A stretch of 64,000 nucleotides of DNA, taken from assembly GCA_012274445.1 (NCBI GenBank), contig JAAROD010000076.1, forward strand, positions 682,001 through 746,000, written 5' to 3'. The position numbers were made by a program, and so were the translations under genes. Under the pieces are notes generated by a model that had not been told where the DNA came from, searched no databases, and saw nothing but the letters and a program-made list of their open reading frames with translations. This DNA is from Sclerotiophoma versabilis. Taxonomy: Eukaryota > Ascomycota > Dothideomycetes > Pleosporales > Didymellaceae. The first letter of the stretch is position 1. Each line of letters begins with the position of its first letter. This document shows, one piece after another, positions 9,508 to 20,511 of the stretch.

Positions 9508-10113
9508 ACGATTCATGTATAGAGTTTGACGGCAGAATGAAAGGCGTTTTCTTTCCGGCATTCGGCAGCTTTTGCGAGGCCAGCGATGCCTACTGGAGTT
9601 CGGTCCCTTCTTCTCAGTAGCCACGACTGTCAATGCGATCTACTGATGAACATGCATACTCATAGTCAACATGACGCCCCAACGATGCAATGCGCCCATG
9701 CTTGATAGCTGCCCCAAAATTTATCGCGACATGGAGGGGCACTCCCAACAACCCCGCAGTTAGCTTCCGACGTCACCACCGACAACTCCCGAATGACATG
9801 CACCACCAAACTTCAACAGGCAAGGCTTCCATGTCCCACAAATGCCGGCTGCCAGCCTCAAACACGGGCCGGCTACTACCAAATGTTCTGTGCAGGGCGC
9901 AATGTTGACAAGCACTAAATACACATGATCAGGACATCAATTCACCGGCTCGACAACTATCAACAACCCTCACTCCCGTCCTGTCTAGTCACTTCAACTT
10001 CTCATCTTTCACCAACATCACTGTCATAGCAATTCTTCTGACTCACACTCGCATTGCTTTCCAAAATCAACACTTCCTAGGGCCACGCTTCAGCATCAAA
10101 AATATATCCAGAC
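9508..10113 (+). promoter_or_regulatory. Intergenic region upstream of the PLP-enzyme gene
   Basis: 606 bases between two plus-strand genes. No coding frame supported. The final 150 bases are C/T- and A-rich with repeated CAAC/TCAC stretches, as is common for fungal 5' leaders. Confidence 0.4.
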
Positions 10114-11448
10114 ATGGCGCCCCTCCACCCAGCAACCCACGGCATCCACGCCGACGACCGCACAAACATCCTCACCGACATCGCCCCGCCCATCCACACA
10201 AGCACAACCTTCCGCTACCCACGGGACCCGTCGAAACTTATTCCTGTGTCTCCTGAAGATGGCGAAGTCATCGACCTCAGCACGCCACTCATCTACTCGC
10301 GCCTAGCATCTGCGAACATCAACCGGCTTGAAACCATCCTCGCGCCATTGATCTACCCGCGCGCAAAAGAGTCCGAGTACGAATCGCTGGCAAACCATGT
10401 TGTGAGCTACAGCAGCGGGCTGAGTGCTTTCCACGGTTTGCTAGTGAGCGTGGTGCCTAAGGTCGTTGCCATCAGTGGGGGCTACCACGGCTGCCACGGC
10501 GTGCTCGACCTGCACAAGCGCATGCATGGCGTGCGCACCGTGGACCTACACGCGGACGAGAGCGCGTGGGACGACAGCGGCATCGGCGCCGGCGACCTGG
10601 TGCATCTCGAGACACCGCTGAACCCCACTGGCGAGGCGTTCAGTATCCAGAAGTACGCGGACCGCGCGCACGCACGCGGTGCCCTGCTGAGCGTCGATGC
10701 CACGTTTGCGCCTCCCGGACTCATGGATCCGTTCCTGTGGGGTGCCGATTTCGTCATGCACAGCGGGACCAAGTACATCGGTGGCCACAGCGATATGCTA
10801 TGCGGTATCCTCGCCACGTCCGCCACACCCGAGGGTCTACAGCGCGCGCAGGGCCTCCGCGCAGATCGAATTTTCCTGGGCACCGTGCTGGGCAGTCTGG
10901 AGGGCTGGTTGGGCGTGCGCAGTCTGCGGACCATGGAGCTACGCGTGCAGCGGCAGAGCTCGAATGCAGAACGTCTGGTTGCGTGGCTCAACGACGCCGT
11001 GCAGGGCAAGGGAGACGACGAAGATACCTCTCTCGTACGGAAAGTTGTGAGCCGTGTAACCCACGCCTCCCTCCAGACCTCGGATTTTTCCTGGCTCAAA
11101 CAACAAATGCCCAACGGCTTCGGCCCTGTCTTCAGCATCTATACGCACACCGCGCAGCAGGCGCGCTGTCTGCCGAGCCATCTGCGCCTATTCCACCACG
11201 CGACCAGTCTGGGCGGCGTCGAGAGCCTAATCGAGTGGCGCAAGATGTCAGATGCGGACATCGACGAGCGGTTGTTGCGCGTCAGCATCGGAGTGGAGAA
11301 CTGGGAGGATCTGAAGAATGACTTTCTGGGTGCTTTCAGGGCGCTGGCGCAGGGGAGTGCCGATAAGGAGGATGCTACGCAGGGGACGAGTGTACAGGTT
11401 GGGCAGGAGGGGGCTAGGGTTGAAGGCGCGGGACAGGGGAGTGTGTAG
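10114..11448 (+). CDS. Cys/Met-metabolism PLP-dependent enzyme (cystathionine gamma-synthase/lyase type)
   Basis: A 444-residue single-exon enzyme of the fold-type I PLP family that makes or breaks C-S bonds in sulfur amino acid metabolism. The strongest sign is HSGTKYIGGHSD at about residue 220, with the Schiff-base lysine, preceded by VDATFAPP where the cofactor-binding Asp lies, and HLETPLNPTGE upstream. The N-terminal TDIAPPIHTSTTFRYP with a later YSRLASAN is also standard. Overall it looks most like the uncharacterised fungal subgroup that includes yeast YHR112C, rather than Cys3, Met17 or Str2, but this needs a tree. The tail after about residue 415 is low-complexity. It converges on proline dehydrogenase. 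Confidence 0.88.
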   Translation: MAPLHPATHGIHADDRTNILTDIAPPIHTSTTFRYPRDPSKLIPVSPEDGEVIDLSTPLIYSRLASANINRLETILAPLIYPRAKESEYESLANHVVSYSSGLSAFHGLLVSVVPKVVAISGGYHGCHGVLDLHKRMHGVRTVDLHADESAWDDSGIGAGDLVHLETPLNPTGEAFSIQKYADRAHARGALLSVDATFAPPGLMDPFLWGADFVMHSGTKYIGGHSDMLCGILATSATPEGLQRAQGLRADRIFLGTVLGSLEGWLGVRSLRTMELRVQRQSSNAERLVAWLNDAVQGKGDDEDTSLVRKVVSRVTHASLQTSDFSWLKQQMPNGFGPVFSIYTHTAQQARCLPSHLRLFHHATSLGGVESLIEWRKMSDADIDERLLRVSIGVENWEDLKNDFLGAFRALAQGSADKEDATQGTSVQVGQEGARVEGAGQGSV

Positions 11449-11988
11449 GGGCGGTTGTAGTTTCGCTAGTTCTGAGATGTAAGACTGGAGTTAGTAGGTA
11501 GAGTCTTGAAAAGAAGTTCTAAAATCGAATAGAAATTCAGACTTGGAACTATCAAGTAATTCCACTCACCTGCTTACCGTTTCTTCCCTTGAATAAAAAA
11601 CTGCCCCATCGAAGCGACCAAGTCCTGTAAAACAATCACTGACTGCATTCAAAATAAAATAAAATAAGTAGGTGGAAATGGTCGAATGTAATAATATATT
11701 CTTCATTCACTTCGTGAAACGTGTCGTGTATATATGTGAAGCAGATACAAACAGTGCCCCGTTGTCCAGAAAACCAAGCAGTCCCAAAGACACCCCAAGG
11801 AGCACACAATTCCAGACTCGAGATTGTCCCATGCCCCCACGCTATGCCGCTGTGAAAAGAATCGCTAAAAAAAAGTGTGTAGGAAAAACCCGGCCAAGAA
11901 AACGCCACGTGCTATGCTTGGAAGGCCTGGTGAGGAATCATGCGGCCGTTGACTCATCGCTCTCGTCTTGTCGCTCTCGTCTCGTCGC
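11449..11988. other. Convergent 3' region with AATAAA copies
   Basis: 540 bases between two converging genes. On the plus strand there is an AATAAA at about 11592 and a run of AAAATAAAATAAAATAAG at about 11650-11667, plausible poly(A) signals for the PLP-enzyme gene. A longer plus-strand open frame here runs antisense into proline dehydrogenase and is not a gene. Confidence 0.5.
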
Positions 11989-13467
11989 TCACGCAAGCCC
12001 AAAAGCACCCTTCATCCTCCTCCACAGCTCCGCACCCATCGCCTTCCGCGTATCTTCAGTGCGGAAACCAGCCTCCTTGTTCTCCGCGGCGCGACGGATC
12101 AGGAAGTTGAGACACTCGGTCATAGTGCCCCAGGCAAGCAGCTTGACAACCTTGGCGTTCTCATCGGCTTTCATCGTGGGGTCCTGCACGAGGCTCTGGC
12201 TGATCTCGTCGGCCATGCCCTGCAGCTGGGCGTACGTTAGGCGCGGCAGCTTCTCGGGGGGCGTGACGAGCATCTGCGACGCGCGGATGGCCTTTGCGGC
12301 CTGGATGCTGGCCAGGTTGTGCGTGGCGAGCACGATGTTGACGGCGGGGAAGGCGACTGAGGGCGAGCTGGGGGCAATGGTGGAGCTCCATTGCTGGCGG
12401 AGCACGGTCGCTGCGCATGCGTCGTAGCAGGCGTCGGTGCCTTCTTTGCTGTCGAAGCAGGTTCCCAGTGCTTCTGTGTTAAGGTATGCACCGCGTACCA
12501 GCTTGACACCAGCGATATAGCCTTCCTTGGAAGCCTTCTCTAGGTGCTGCGCGATGCGGGCTGGGATGCCGCGCAGGTAGCATTGGTAGGTGGTGTAGAT
12601 GAGTGCGCGGCCGTATTCTTTGGTGTTGTATTTCTTTTGCAGTGCAAGTGTCCATTTCTCAAGCCCAATGTTGGTGATTTCTTCCTCGGCGCCGGGCAGC
12701 AGGCAGACTCCCTTGGCAGCGGCAGCGTCGCAGGCTTCGGTGATGGCAGCCCACATCTCAGGAGTGGCATCTTGCTGGTTCTGGAGGAGGTGAAGTGCGT
12801 GACGACCGAGTCCAGACCATCTGAAGTCAAGTCAGTATATAGGTATTGAAGCAGTGCGGACGGTAATGGCTTACTTGAGACCGATAAAGTCGCCCTCACT
12901 GGCCATTTCAACACTCTTCATCATGCCCTTGCGCCAGACCTCGATCTCGGCGGCGGTCTCAGCGGCGGTGGGCTCGCTTCCTCCTAGAACTTCCAGTGCG
13001 TACTCGATGATGACGCCGTCGTATCCAAGCACTGACCTTGCAGCGGCAAGGTTCGGCTTGACCTCATGAGCCTTGTCACCAGCGCAGAATTGAGCGTAGA
13101 AAGTGCTCTTGAGCAGTGACCTGATGAGGGGGTTGCGCTCAACATCCAAGAGGTAATTCTTCGAGTCGAGCATCTTTCGCAGGATGTTGAATGTGAGACC
13201 GAGAAGGGCAGGCGAAGAGGACATGGCAGTGATCAGGTACGAGCGGGCGACTGATGATGTGGGCAGGCGAGCGAGAACTGATTTTGGTGTTGATCCCTGG
13301 CGGTATGTCTTGGTGGACAAAAGCTGTGCAGGGGTTGATGTGGGTGCTGGGCCTTGGATGGCAGTGTTGTGGCGGGAGGTCTGGTGGACATTGCGGGCCA
13401 GGATCCTGGATGTGGGTGCGAGTGTGAGCCGCTGAAGGCGCTGGACCTGCTGGAAGCGGGAGCCCAT
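11989..13467 (-). CDS. put1: Proline dehydrogenase, mitochondrial
   Basis: FAD enzyme of the mitochondrial inner membrane that oxidises L-proline to pyrroline-5-carboxylate, the first step of proline use as carbon and nitrogen source. Exons 12875-13467 and 11989-12820, intron 12821-12874, give 474 residues. The N-terminal 80 residues are Arg/Ser/Thr-rich with little acid, fitting mitochondrial import. The barrel motifs follow: GYDGVIIEYALE, GDFIGLKWSGLG across the intron, YTTYQCYLRG, GVKLVRGAY near the catalytic core, NIVLATHNLAS, and the C-terminal FLIRRAAENKEAG with the paired Arg residues that bind proline carboxylate. All key motifs are intact. The pyrroline-5-carboxylate dehydrogenase partner is not in the window. 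Confidence 0.95.
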
Positions 13468-14216
13468 CCTGAATTGAGTGTGTGCTGACTCTCGATGTCA
13501 AGTTGATATGCTGTGGTTGTATTTAGGCGAGTGGTGGGAGATGAGGTCAGTGGCGGTGACAAAGTGAATTCACAGGAATTCCTCTGATCTTCAAATAATC
13601 ACTCGGGAGCGGTTTGATGGTCTTGTGACCACCAGAAACGTACTTGACGCCATATATACTTTCAAGGCGTACTCAGGGTCTCCCATGGAACGTCCACGAT
13701 GTTGCGCGCGATGCTCGGCCAGCGTCGGATGGTCCTGCGTTGCCCCATACTGCTCCAGACTGACGACGCCGCACTGGCCCTATCGGACTGCAAGCGGAGC
13801 TTTTATGATTGGTCAATGGCTGCAGCCGTTCCTGGAGAACCAGACCACGGCACTGTCGGAATGCGCTGAGATCTTGCTGTTGTATCTTCTGGAAGCTTGA
13901 GGGGTTCTGTCAGCATGATCGCATGCAGCCGCTCGGCAGAACGTCATTGTCTCTCGTCATCGTCATTGCGAGTTGCTGCCCTCGAAGATCCAAGGCACCC
14001 AAGGCAAGACTCACTGCTGATTCTTTGTCACCCTGCACTCTTGTCCGTTTCATCGTGACCATCGTGACCATTTTACCAGCTTCCCCACACTCGGCATTCC
14101 TGTGCAAAACGCGCTGCACCTCAAATCGCTAGCTTCCCAGCGCACACTCCTCTTTGCGGCCCATCCACGCACAACGTACTCCAGTTTGAGCCGCATATAC
14201 CCAGTCCTCATCACTC
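13468..14216. other. Intergenic region upstream of proline dehydrogenase
   Basis: 749 bases: presumed put1 promoter on the left and 3' flank of an unknown minus-strand gene on the right. Short open frames on both strands show no domain or splice support. Confidence 0.4.
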
Positions 14217-14681
14217 TTAAACTAACAACCCCCCAAAACAATCATTTTGTGTGACAGCAGCAATTCTCCACTCCATCTCGGCTAAGTCTGGCGCTGTCTC
14301 GGTCGTGCCATGTCTGCCGGTATCGGCTGTGGTGAGGACTCCGCTGGTGAGAAGATTTTCGAGCCCAGAGCGAGGCAGACCGAACGGCGTGCGGCTCTCG
14401 TCGGTGTGGGGCTGTTGGTGTCCTTGTCGGCGGTGGCGGAAGGCTGCATGTTGCACTTGATCGTGATAATGCTGCAGATGCTTGTAAATGTCTATGCTTT
14501 TGTCGCTACCTTTTGCATGTTTTGGCCACGAGGTCTTCGGTGTTGCTCGGATGGGGTACCGGCGCGGCCAACGAAAGCCGAAGTAGATGTCTCTGGCCTT
14601 GATATAGTTGTATGCGCCTACATCCATTTCTTCGACACAGACATTGTGGAGGGATATGGGATCGCAGTCGCTAAACAGCAT
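14217..14681 (-). CDS. Hypothetical protein, weakly supported
   Basis: A 154-codon open frame starting with a true ATG. Codon third positions in the first 60 codons lean to C or G, like neighbouring genes, which is the main reason to list it. The product is basic and rich in His, Arg and Trp in the middle (PRRYPIRATPKTSWPK), with no domain, signal peptide or membrane segment. The second half looks less coding. I do not recognise it; it could be a lineage-specific gene, one exon of a larger gene, or chance. Confidence 0.3.
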   Translation of the reverse strand: MLFSDCDPISLHNVCVEEMDVGAYNYIKARDIYFGFRWPRRYPIRATPKTSWPKHAKGSDKSIDIYKHLQHYHDQVQHAAFRHRRQGHQQPHTDESRTPFGLPRSGLENLLTSGVLTTADTGRHGTTETAPDLAEMEWRIAAVTQNDCFGGLLV

Positions 14682-14832
14682 GCTTGGAGTAAGTCAATAG
14701 TTTGTAGCCTCTCATTATATCTGATAACCCACCTCTTGGTGTTGACCTCTAAGCTACAATCAACCTAAACGCTGCGCCCAAAATCTTCCTTCGCACTATG
14801 CTTTCAGGCCTTCCACAATTCAAGGTTAATTA

Positions 14833-15811
14833 TCAATCCGCGTTTCCTCCGCCAAACCATTTGCCCGAGGCAGACATCTTCTGTGCGCCATCGATATCTT
14901 CGATCACTTTGCTGCGAGCCGTCGCTGGTCTGCTTCCGGGCACCGACAAGTTTGGGAGAGGAGTAGAGCCTGGCAAGAATATAGCTGACGGAAGGGGAAG
15001 AAAATCGGCTTGTGCTACTAGCACCTGCTGCTCGGTGCCGTCAATCTCTGTTGCGCACGGAGACTCGAGCTTCTCACGCGTCCAGATCGATGTTACTAGC
15101 AGACGGGTCGATGAACGATTACCTGGAGCATCGGGGACTGTCACGGCTTCATCCATTGCTTTGTCAACTTCCTCAGCCAGGTCTTTGATAAATGGATTAT
15201 TATCCTGATCCCGAGGGACGGACAGACCAGCAGGTGCTTGGTAACAACAGCTAGGAAGACGTGGCAGCGCAGTGATATCAAGGTCGTCATCGCCTTGTGT
15301 TATACCCGTATTAAAGCTATCTTCAATAGGCGAGGCAGGTAGTGGCTTCTGGTCGCTCCTACGAAGCTTCTCCAGACCAGCGGCTGGCAACGACAGCGGC
15401 TCGACAGGCTCATCCACATGGGTCGGAATACGCTGAGATATAGTGAATTCTCCCAACACACGCTTTTTGCGCACGTTTGGACGAAAGAATTCCTTGAATC
15501 TCTGTCGCCAACCCAGTCTCTGCAGTAATGGTTCCTGCGCAGCTGTGGGTGGTGCAGCAGTGTGCGGCGTTGGTGGCAGCGACTTGTCCACGCCGGGTGC
15601 TGCTAAAGTGCATGTCAGAGCCTGGAGGATGTCAAGATGCAGTCTACTTACAATTGTATTCTTGGCGATGAAGGGCTTCTTCCTGCTCCAGAGGCTGTTC
15701 TTCTGCAACTATTAATGCGACGACTCCCTCGTCCTTGGTCTTCATTTTAATTACTTCACCCTGTCTGCGGTCTTCTTGGACCTTCCAGGTAAAGTTGATG
15801 AAGCTAGCCAT
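14833..15811 (-). CDS. Hypothetical protein, two exons
   Basis: Unrecognised protein of about 308 residues. Exon 1 is 15652-15811 (starts MASFINFTWKVQED) and exon 2 is 14833-15599; the intron begins GTAAGT and ends in a tandem TAGCAG acceptor, so one extra residue may be included. The N-terminal 50 residues are charged (Glu/Gln/Lys-rich). A Pro-rich stretch leads to a basic segment WRQRFKEFFRPNVRKKR near residue 80, and the remainder is acidic and low in secondary-structure signal. No signal peptide or membrane segment is visible. The in-frame exon sum (927 bases) and the good donor site support a real gene. Function unknown. Confidence 0.65.
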
Positions 15812-16648
15812 TCTGCTGTGTTCGTGTGTGTAAGTGGTAGACCATAGGTAGGTTTGCTGGCCACACACTCCGTATCTGATCGTAAGTTTAAGGTCGTATA
15901 TGTTGTTGCTGACTTCGAGGTTGGTAAAGGGATGTGAAGGTGGTGAGTGGGTTAATGGAAGGTATACAAGTAGGTTGTGGCGAGAGAAAGCCATGCAGGC
16001 AGGACCTGTGGTGAAGTGAAGTGAAATGAAGTAAGGGCGCATACCTGCTCGATCGCGTCCCAGAGCAAACAGCTTCTCCCCTCGAAAGTACAACCTACAG
16101 GGTGCAGACGGCGGACAGCCAAACATAACATACTACCAAAATACTCAAAGACATACTCAAGAACCGTATAAAACCCAGAATTCCTAGTAGGAAATGGGCA
16201 TCGCGCATATGCCAAGCATGGAACGAACTGCTGATGAAACCATAACTATTATCACTGCCCCTTAAACCAGAGTTTATGCTTACACCGATCGCTCGCAGAA
16301 CCACTCGTCCACCATAAACAGACTATCGCAAACCCATTCCCCAAAGCCAGTTGCTTATAGCGCACGGAAAAGAAGTCGTATGTGGTTGATTAGTGAAGAG
16401 CCGAATGACCTGGTATCGGCCCTACACCAATACGACGTTCCGAGTCATTACATTCGTTAGAAGCCATGAGGTGCGACTGCTTATTGAAATTCTTCTATCT
16501 ATCTGTCTGTCTGGGTTTTGTGTGATTCCAAAGGTACATCATCATACTAGAAACTAATCTACCAGTCCACTGCTCCCTATCAACCCAACATTTTCCATAG
16601 GTAATTCATGTAATCGAAATCTGTAAAGAGTTCTCTTTGCAACAAGAT
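15812..16648. other. Intergenic region between two unknown minus-strand genes
   Basis: 837 bases. No supported coding frame. A TCTATCTATCTGTCTGTCTGGG stretch begins near 16493. The part next to 15812 is the presumed promoter of the two-exon hypothetical gene. Confidence 0.4.
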
Positions 16649-17712
16649 CTAGTTGATAATTGTATCTTTTCCTTCACAACGCTCTGTAGCTCGACGACCA
16701 AGTCGACCATCGCCAACCGCGCCAAACGCGTTCAGTCCAGCAGGGAGCACCCGATCGTGCAGCGGCCGCCCAGCAGGATCATCAGATACCAGCGTAGTCA
16801 CAGTTGTCGGAAACCTCTCCGGACCTCCAAGGCCTGGTGGACGCATAAGGCTCAGACTATCACGCCTAACTATCCGTCAGCAGATTTCACCCTAGAAACA
16901 CGAAATTCGAGTAGTGACTTACCAGTTCGGATAGTGCATAAACAGCGTCTCGGTCGAATGATGTAGCGCCTTCTCGTGAGCAATCAGCGTCTCATGAATA
17001 GCCTGCTTAAACCTGGCTGCTTGGAGGGGTGGTAGCACTATACCGCCGTGGTACTTGAAGTGTCGAATTAGCAGCACGGAGATGAAGAAATGGTCGTTGT
17101 GCAGATCGCTACGGACTCTTGGGTGCGCGTCGGAGGGATGTGTCAAGCCTCATATTAGCTGGTCGACCATATCTGGGTCTCGCGCGTATTAGCTCTGTGA
17201 TGCGTCAGATAGCTCTCGGGACTTGGGGCTGTAAGGGACCGCAGATGGTAAGATACTGACCAGCTTGTAGGCACGAGAAGCAGCGATCTGGTCGTTTCCA
17301 GACCATTGCATTCCAGATAGGACTTTCAAGAGGTCGGTGAGTTCGCAATCTTGGAAGATAGCGACGGGTAGGAAGTTGATTGTGGGTTGATCTTGCAGCA
17401 TGGCGAAGAAGGTGGTGCGGAAGTTCATGTCGTCTCTTAGTAGATCCTGGCCGTGATTAGTCTGATGAGATCTCGTGCATGCGAAATTTCTCAGTTACTC
17501 ACGATATACATGACGAATCTTGTAGCCCTATGCATTACTGGACCATATTCGAAATTCGGTCCGCCCATGGTCAGGTAGGTGCGGAGGAAAGTCACGACTT
17601 GTTCTTCAACGAAGTGTTCGCACAAGGTTCGCGGCAAGCTCTTGTGGCGATGTGCTCGATAAACGATGTTTGGAGCCCATGGTTGGTGAGTCTCTTGCGG
17701 GTCGGTGTTCAT
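16649..17712 (-). CDS. Hypothetical protein, four exons
   Basis: Unrecognised soluble protein of 280 residues rebuilt from exons 17503-17712, 17257-17446, 16923-17148 and 16649-16865. All introns are GT-AG (56-107 bases) and the phases agree, which strongly suggests a real gene. The start (MNTDPQETHQPWAPN) is the first ATG in frame; the base run before it resembles an acceptor (TTCAG), so an additional 5' exon is possible. The middle is helical with hydrophobic repeats (FVEEQVVTFLRTYL, NFRTTFFAMLQDQ, HFFISVLLIRHFKYHGG). The C-terminal 75 residues are Gly/Pro/Arg-rich. No known domain, signal peptide or membrane anchor. Confidence 0.7.
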
Positions 17713-18174
17713 TCTGAAGTCGGTTCGAATATAGCGAAAGTTGAGACAGAAAACGCAGATGAGTGGTCTAGAAAGGATGAGTAGGCAAGTGGAAAACGCG
17801 TGATAAGATGTCCTCCAAGTGACAGTTTGCTTGTCTTTGCTTGGAAAGACGAGAGTGAAGGAGGGGTGTCGACGCTGCAAACAAGAGCCGTTTTGTCCAT
17901 AATCGATCTCCCGATAGCACCTGATTTGAACGCATGATAAGTGAAGCAATCGGTTTCTGTGATCAAGCCACATGGTAAAGCAGGCTCCTTAGTGCATTGA
18001 GTGTCGTGCGTAACGATCCCGACTTTACAGTAAGTTGAGTGGAGAGTGACGAGGGAAGTACAAGGGCACAATGCTGTGTGAACGTTAACTAGTAAGGTCT
18101 ATAGGTCTTTTCATTCTTCTATCGCTGGCAAATGCGGAAATATGCAACTGCGCCTTGGGAAAGCACCTCAGATC
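17713..18174. other. Intergenic region between the four-exon gene and NAT
   Basis: 462 bases: 5' flank of the four-exon hypothetical gene and 3' flank of the N-acetyltransferase gene. A 120-codon minus-strand frame overlapping the start of the hypothetical gene has no domain and is not called. Confidence 0.4.
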
Positions 18175-19137
18175 CTATTTCAGTTCCGTTGCTGTACCTT
18201 TGATGGCCGCCTTCTCTTCCTCCGTGAGAGTGATGCCGAAGAACTCCTTTAGTACCCTTACCCTATCCTCCTCCGTCTTACACTCCTCCACGATCCTTGT
18301 CTTACCCCCAAGATTCTCTTTCACGACCGCATTGACCAGCATGCGCTTGCCGTAGATCTCCTGATCGCCGGAGCCATCCTCCTTGTCTCTTCTCAAAAAC
18401 TTGACCAACAACTGCGTGATAGTGTGATGGCTATCAGGACTCGTTCCAGTGAAGTGGTTGATGACATGGAAGTCGGCCTCCATAGCCTCTGTCTCGGAGA
18501 AAGCGTAGAATGAGTTCCAAGGCTTATCCTTGCCATTGCGGTATTCGTAGATCCAGAGCTTGCTCGCCTCTGTGCGGTGCAGTTGCGTGGGAATCCAGTC
18601 GCGAATGAGACGGACCTCCTGGCTACCTAGGTTGACCTGCGGCTGATCGTGGACAAGTGGCATAGGCTTAGTCGGGCCATCGCCACCGAAGCCAACATCC
18701 ATAGTCCAAACTTGGCCATCAGAGAGTGTGATAATGTTGACCAGGTGGATCCAACCAGGAAATTCGCCCGTTGGGACAGAGTCAATTCGCGGCCTGGTTC
18801 GCGCAGGGCCGAGGTAGACGGGAAATTGCAAGAAGCGGAGGATGTGGTTGAGAAGGACGTGATTGCCCATGCAGTAGCTGCCACGACCCCGAGCTTGTGT
18901 GATGATTTTGTCGAAGCTACCAAGAGGGGTAATATCGACTGTGTGGGTGGGGTCATAGTGTAGCCAGAGGTTGTCGTACGGTACTGCTGCAATCATGTAA
19001 ACATGGAGTTGTGTGAGGAAGTGGATGTCCTTTGCAGGATCTTCCAACGGTCGGTGTTGTCGCAGGCTAGCTGGGAAGCCAATGTAGTCATAGAAGGCAT
19101 CGACGTGAGCCTGGCTGAAGGCGGAGGGGATGACCAT
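18175..19137 (-). CDS. Arylamine N-acetyltransferase (NAT)
   Basis: Cytosolic enzyme of 320 residues in one exon that moves acetyl or another short acyl from CoA to aromatic amines; fungal members detoxify arylamines, including plant defence compounds. The catalytic triad is visible: Cys in GRGSYCMGNHVLL near residue 88, His in PGWIHLVN near residue 129, and Asp in MDVGFGGDGP near residue 147. The usual RGG-x-C loop reads RGSYC here. The C-terminal third is Lys/Glu-rich. The gene is divergent from ribosomal protein L23, with 464 bases between the starts. The substrate cannot be read from sequence. Confidence 0.92.
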   Translation of the reverse strand: MVIPSAFSQAHVDAFYDYIGFPASLRQHRPLEDPAKDIHFLTQLHVYMIAAVPYDNLWLHYDPTHTVDITPLGSFDKIITQARGRGSYCMGNHVLLNHILRFLQFPVYLGPARTRPRIDSVPTGEFPGWIHLVNIITLSDGQVWTMDVGFGGDGPTKPMPLVHDQPQVNLGSQEVRLIRDWIPTQLHRTEASKLWIYEYRNGKDKPWNSFYAFSETEAMEADFHVINHFTGTSPDSHHTITQLLVKFLRRDKEDGSGDQEIYGKRMLVNAVVKENLGGKTRIVEECKTEEDRVRVLKEFFGITLTEEEKAAIKGTATELK

Positions 19138-19601
19138 GATGTTAGTATGGGTGAGTGCTGTTCAGTGCTTGTGTGATTGCTTGCAGATTGGCATGGCGAG
19201 CACCTTTCAATTGATGAAATGACGAATCGACAAGTGACTCAAGCGCATCAATATTTTCAAGCACGTTATCGGCCGCGGCTATAGAGCGTATGGTGTTGCA
19301 TGTCAAGCAGGTGCTTTCTATGCGAGTTCGCAGAACAAACAGGCTTTACACCAATCATAATGGCGGAATCAAGTTCTAGATGGCAGATATACTTAGGAGC
19401 AGTCGGGGTAGCCATGGTGTTGATGTTCTGAGCGCCTTCATAGCCCCACTCATGAAAGGCGCTAGCGTCCGCTTCGGGCAACGCGCGCTTCGCAAGCGAA
19501 TGTGCACCTTCAATTTTGGCTGTCCTGTATCGACGAACTTTGACAACAGCGACGCTGCACCCGAACTCTCGCCCTTCAACTAACCACCACATACAGTCAC
19601 A
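19138..19601. promoter_or_regulatory. Divergent promoter of NAT and RPL23
   Basis: 464 bases between two divergent starts. C/T-rich stretches precede the RPL23 ATG, as usual for ribosomal-protein genes of filamentous fungi. No gene seen. Confidence 0.5.
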
Positions 19602-20222
19602 ATGGCATCCAAGCGCGGGTATGTTGTGAAAGTGACTATTCAGTATGAGCGAAAGCTGACAGGCGCAGTCGTGGTTCTTCCGGTAACAAGCTGAGGATGA
19701 CCCTCGGTCTTCCTGTGTACGTCAACCCGCCCGCGATCGCTCTCGAACCTCCCCGCGAAGAAGAAATCGATCGTAGAGTGTATATGTGTGGAATGCAGGC
19801 TAATGGGAATATAGCGGCGCCGTCATGAACTGCTGCGACAACTCCGGCGCCCGTAACCTGTACATCATCTCCGTCAAGGGTATTGGTGCGCGCCTCAACC
19901 GCCTGCCCGCTGGTGGTGCCGGTGACATGGTCATGGCCACCGTCAAGAAGGGAAAGCCTGAGCTCAGGAAGAAGGTCATGCCCGCTGTCATCGTCCGCCA
20001 GAGCAAGCCCTGGAGGCGAGGTGACGGTGTTTTCCTCTACTTCGAGGACAACGCCGGTGTCATCGTCAACCCCAAGGGTGAGATGAAGGGCTCTGCCATC
20101 ACTGGCCCCGTCGCCAAGGAGGCTGCTGAGCTGTGGCCCGTACGTTGCGCCGTCTTTGAGGAAAGAAATTCCCGGCTAACAGCTCCCAGCGTATCGCGTC
20201 GAACTCCGGTGTCGTCATGTAA
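19602..20222 (+). CDS. rpl23: 60S ribosomal protein L23 (uL14)
   Basis: Large-subunit ribosomal protein of 140 residues at the subunit interface. Exons 19602-19618, 19669-19716, 19815-20139 and 20190-20222; the first exon has only 17 coding bases. The product begins MASKRGRGGSSGNKLRMTLG and carries the uL14 core NCCDNSGARNLYIISVKG and LYFEDNAGVIVNPKGEMKG, ending IASNSGVVM. Length and motifs match the eukaryotic family. Multiple short 5' introns are typical of fungal ribosomal-protein genes. Confidence 0.97.
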
Positions 20223-20511
20223 AGTGTCTTTTTTCTGCTTCTCCAACATTTACGGGTCTACGGGAACGGCGAAAATGCATTTACGGGTGGAAGGATTGGA
20301 AGTAGACATCCATGCAACAGCCAGCAATGGACGGCCTGCACAATACCAATCAAATGAAGAATACGATGAACACCAACACCGCGCCCTCCGCGCTCCGTGA
20401 ACCGACCGAATGTGACATTCCGAACGCAATATCAGAGGCACGAGAACGAATGTGCAGATGGGAGCTTGCATATGCTTACTCCATGTTTGTAGGTTCTACC
20501 TTTTTTTACCA

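Noticed and set aside
11672..12427. 251-codon plus-strand open frame
   Set aside because: Antisense to proline dehydrogenase for half its length and no recognisable product.
17709..18071. 120-codon minus-strand frame overlapping the start of the four-exon gene
   Set aside because: No domain, and the overlap with the better supported spliced gene makes it unlikely.
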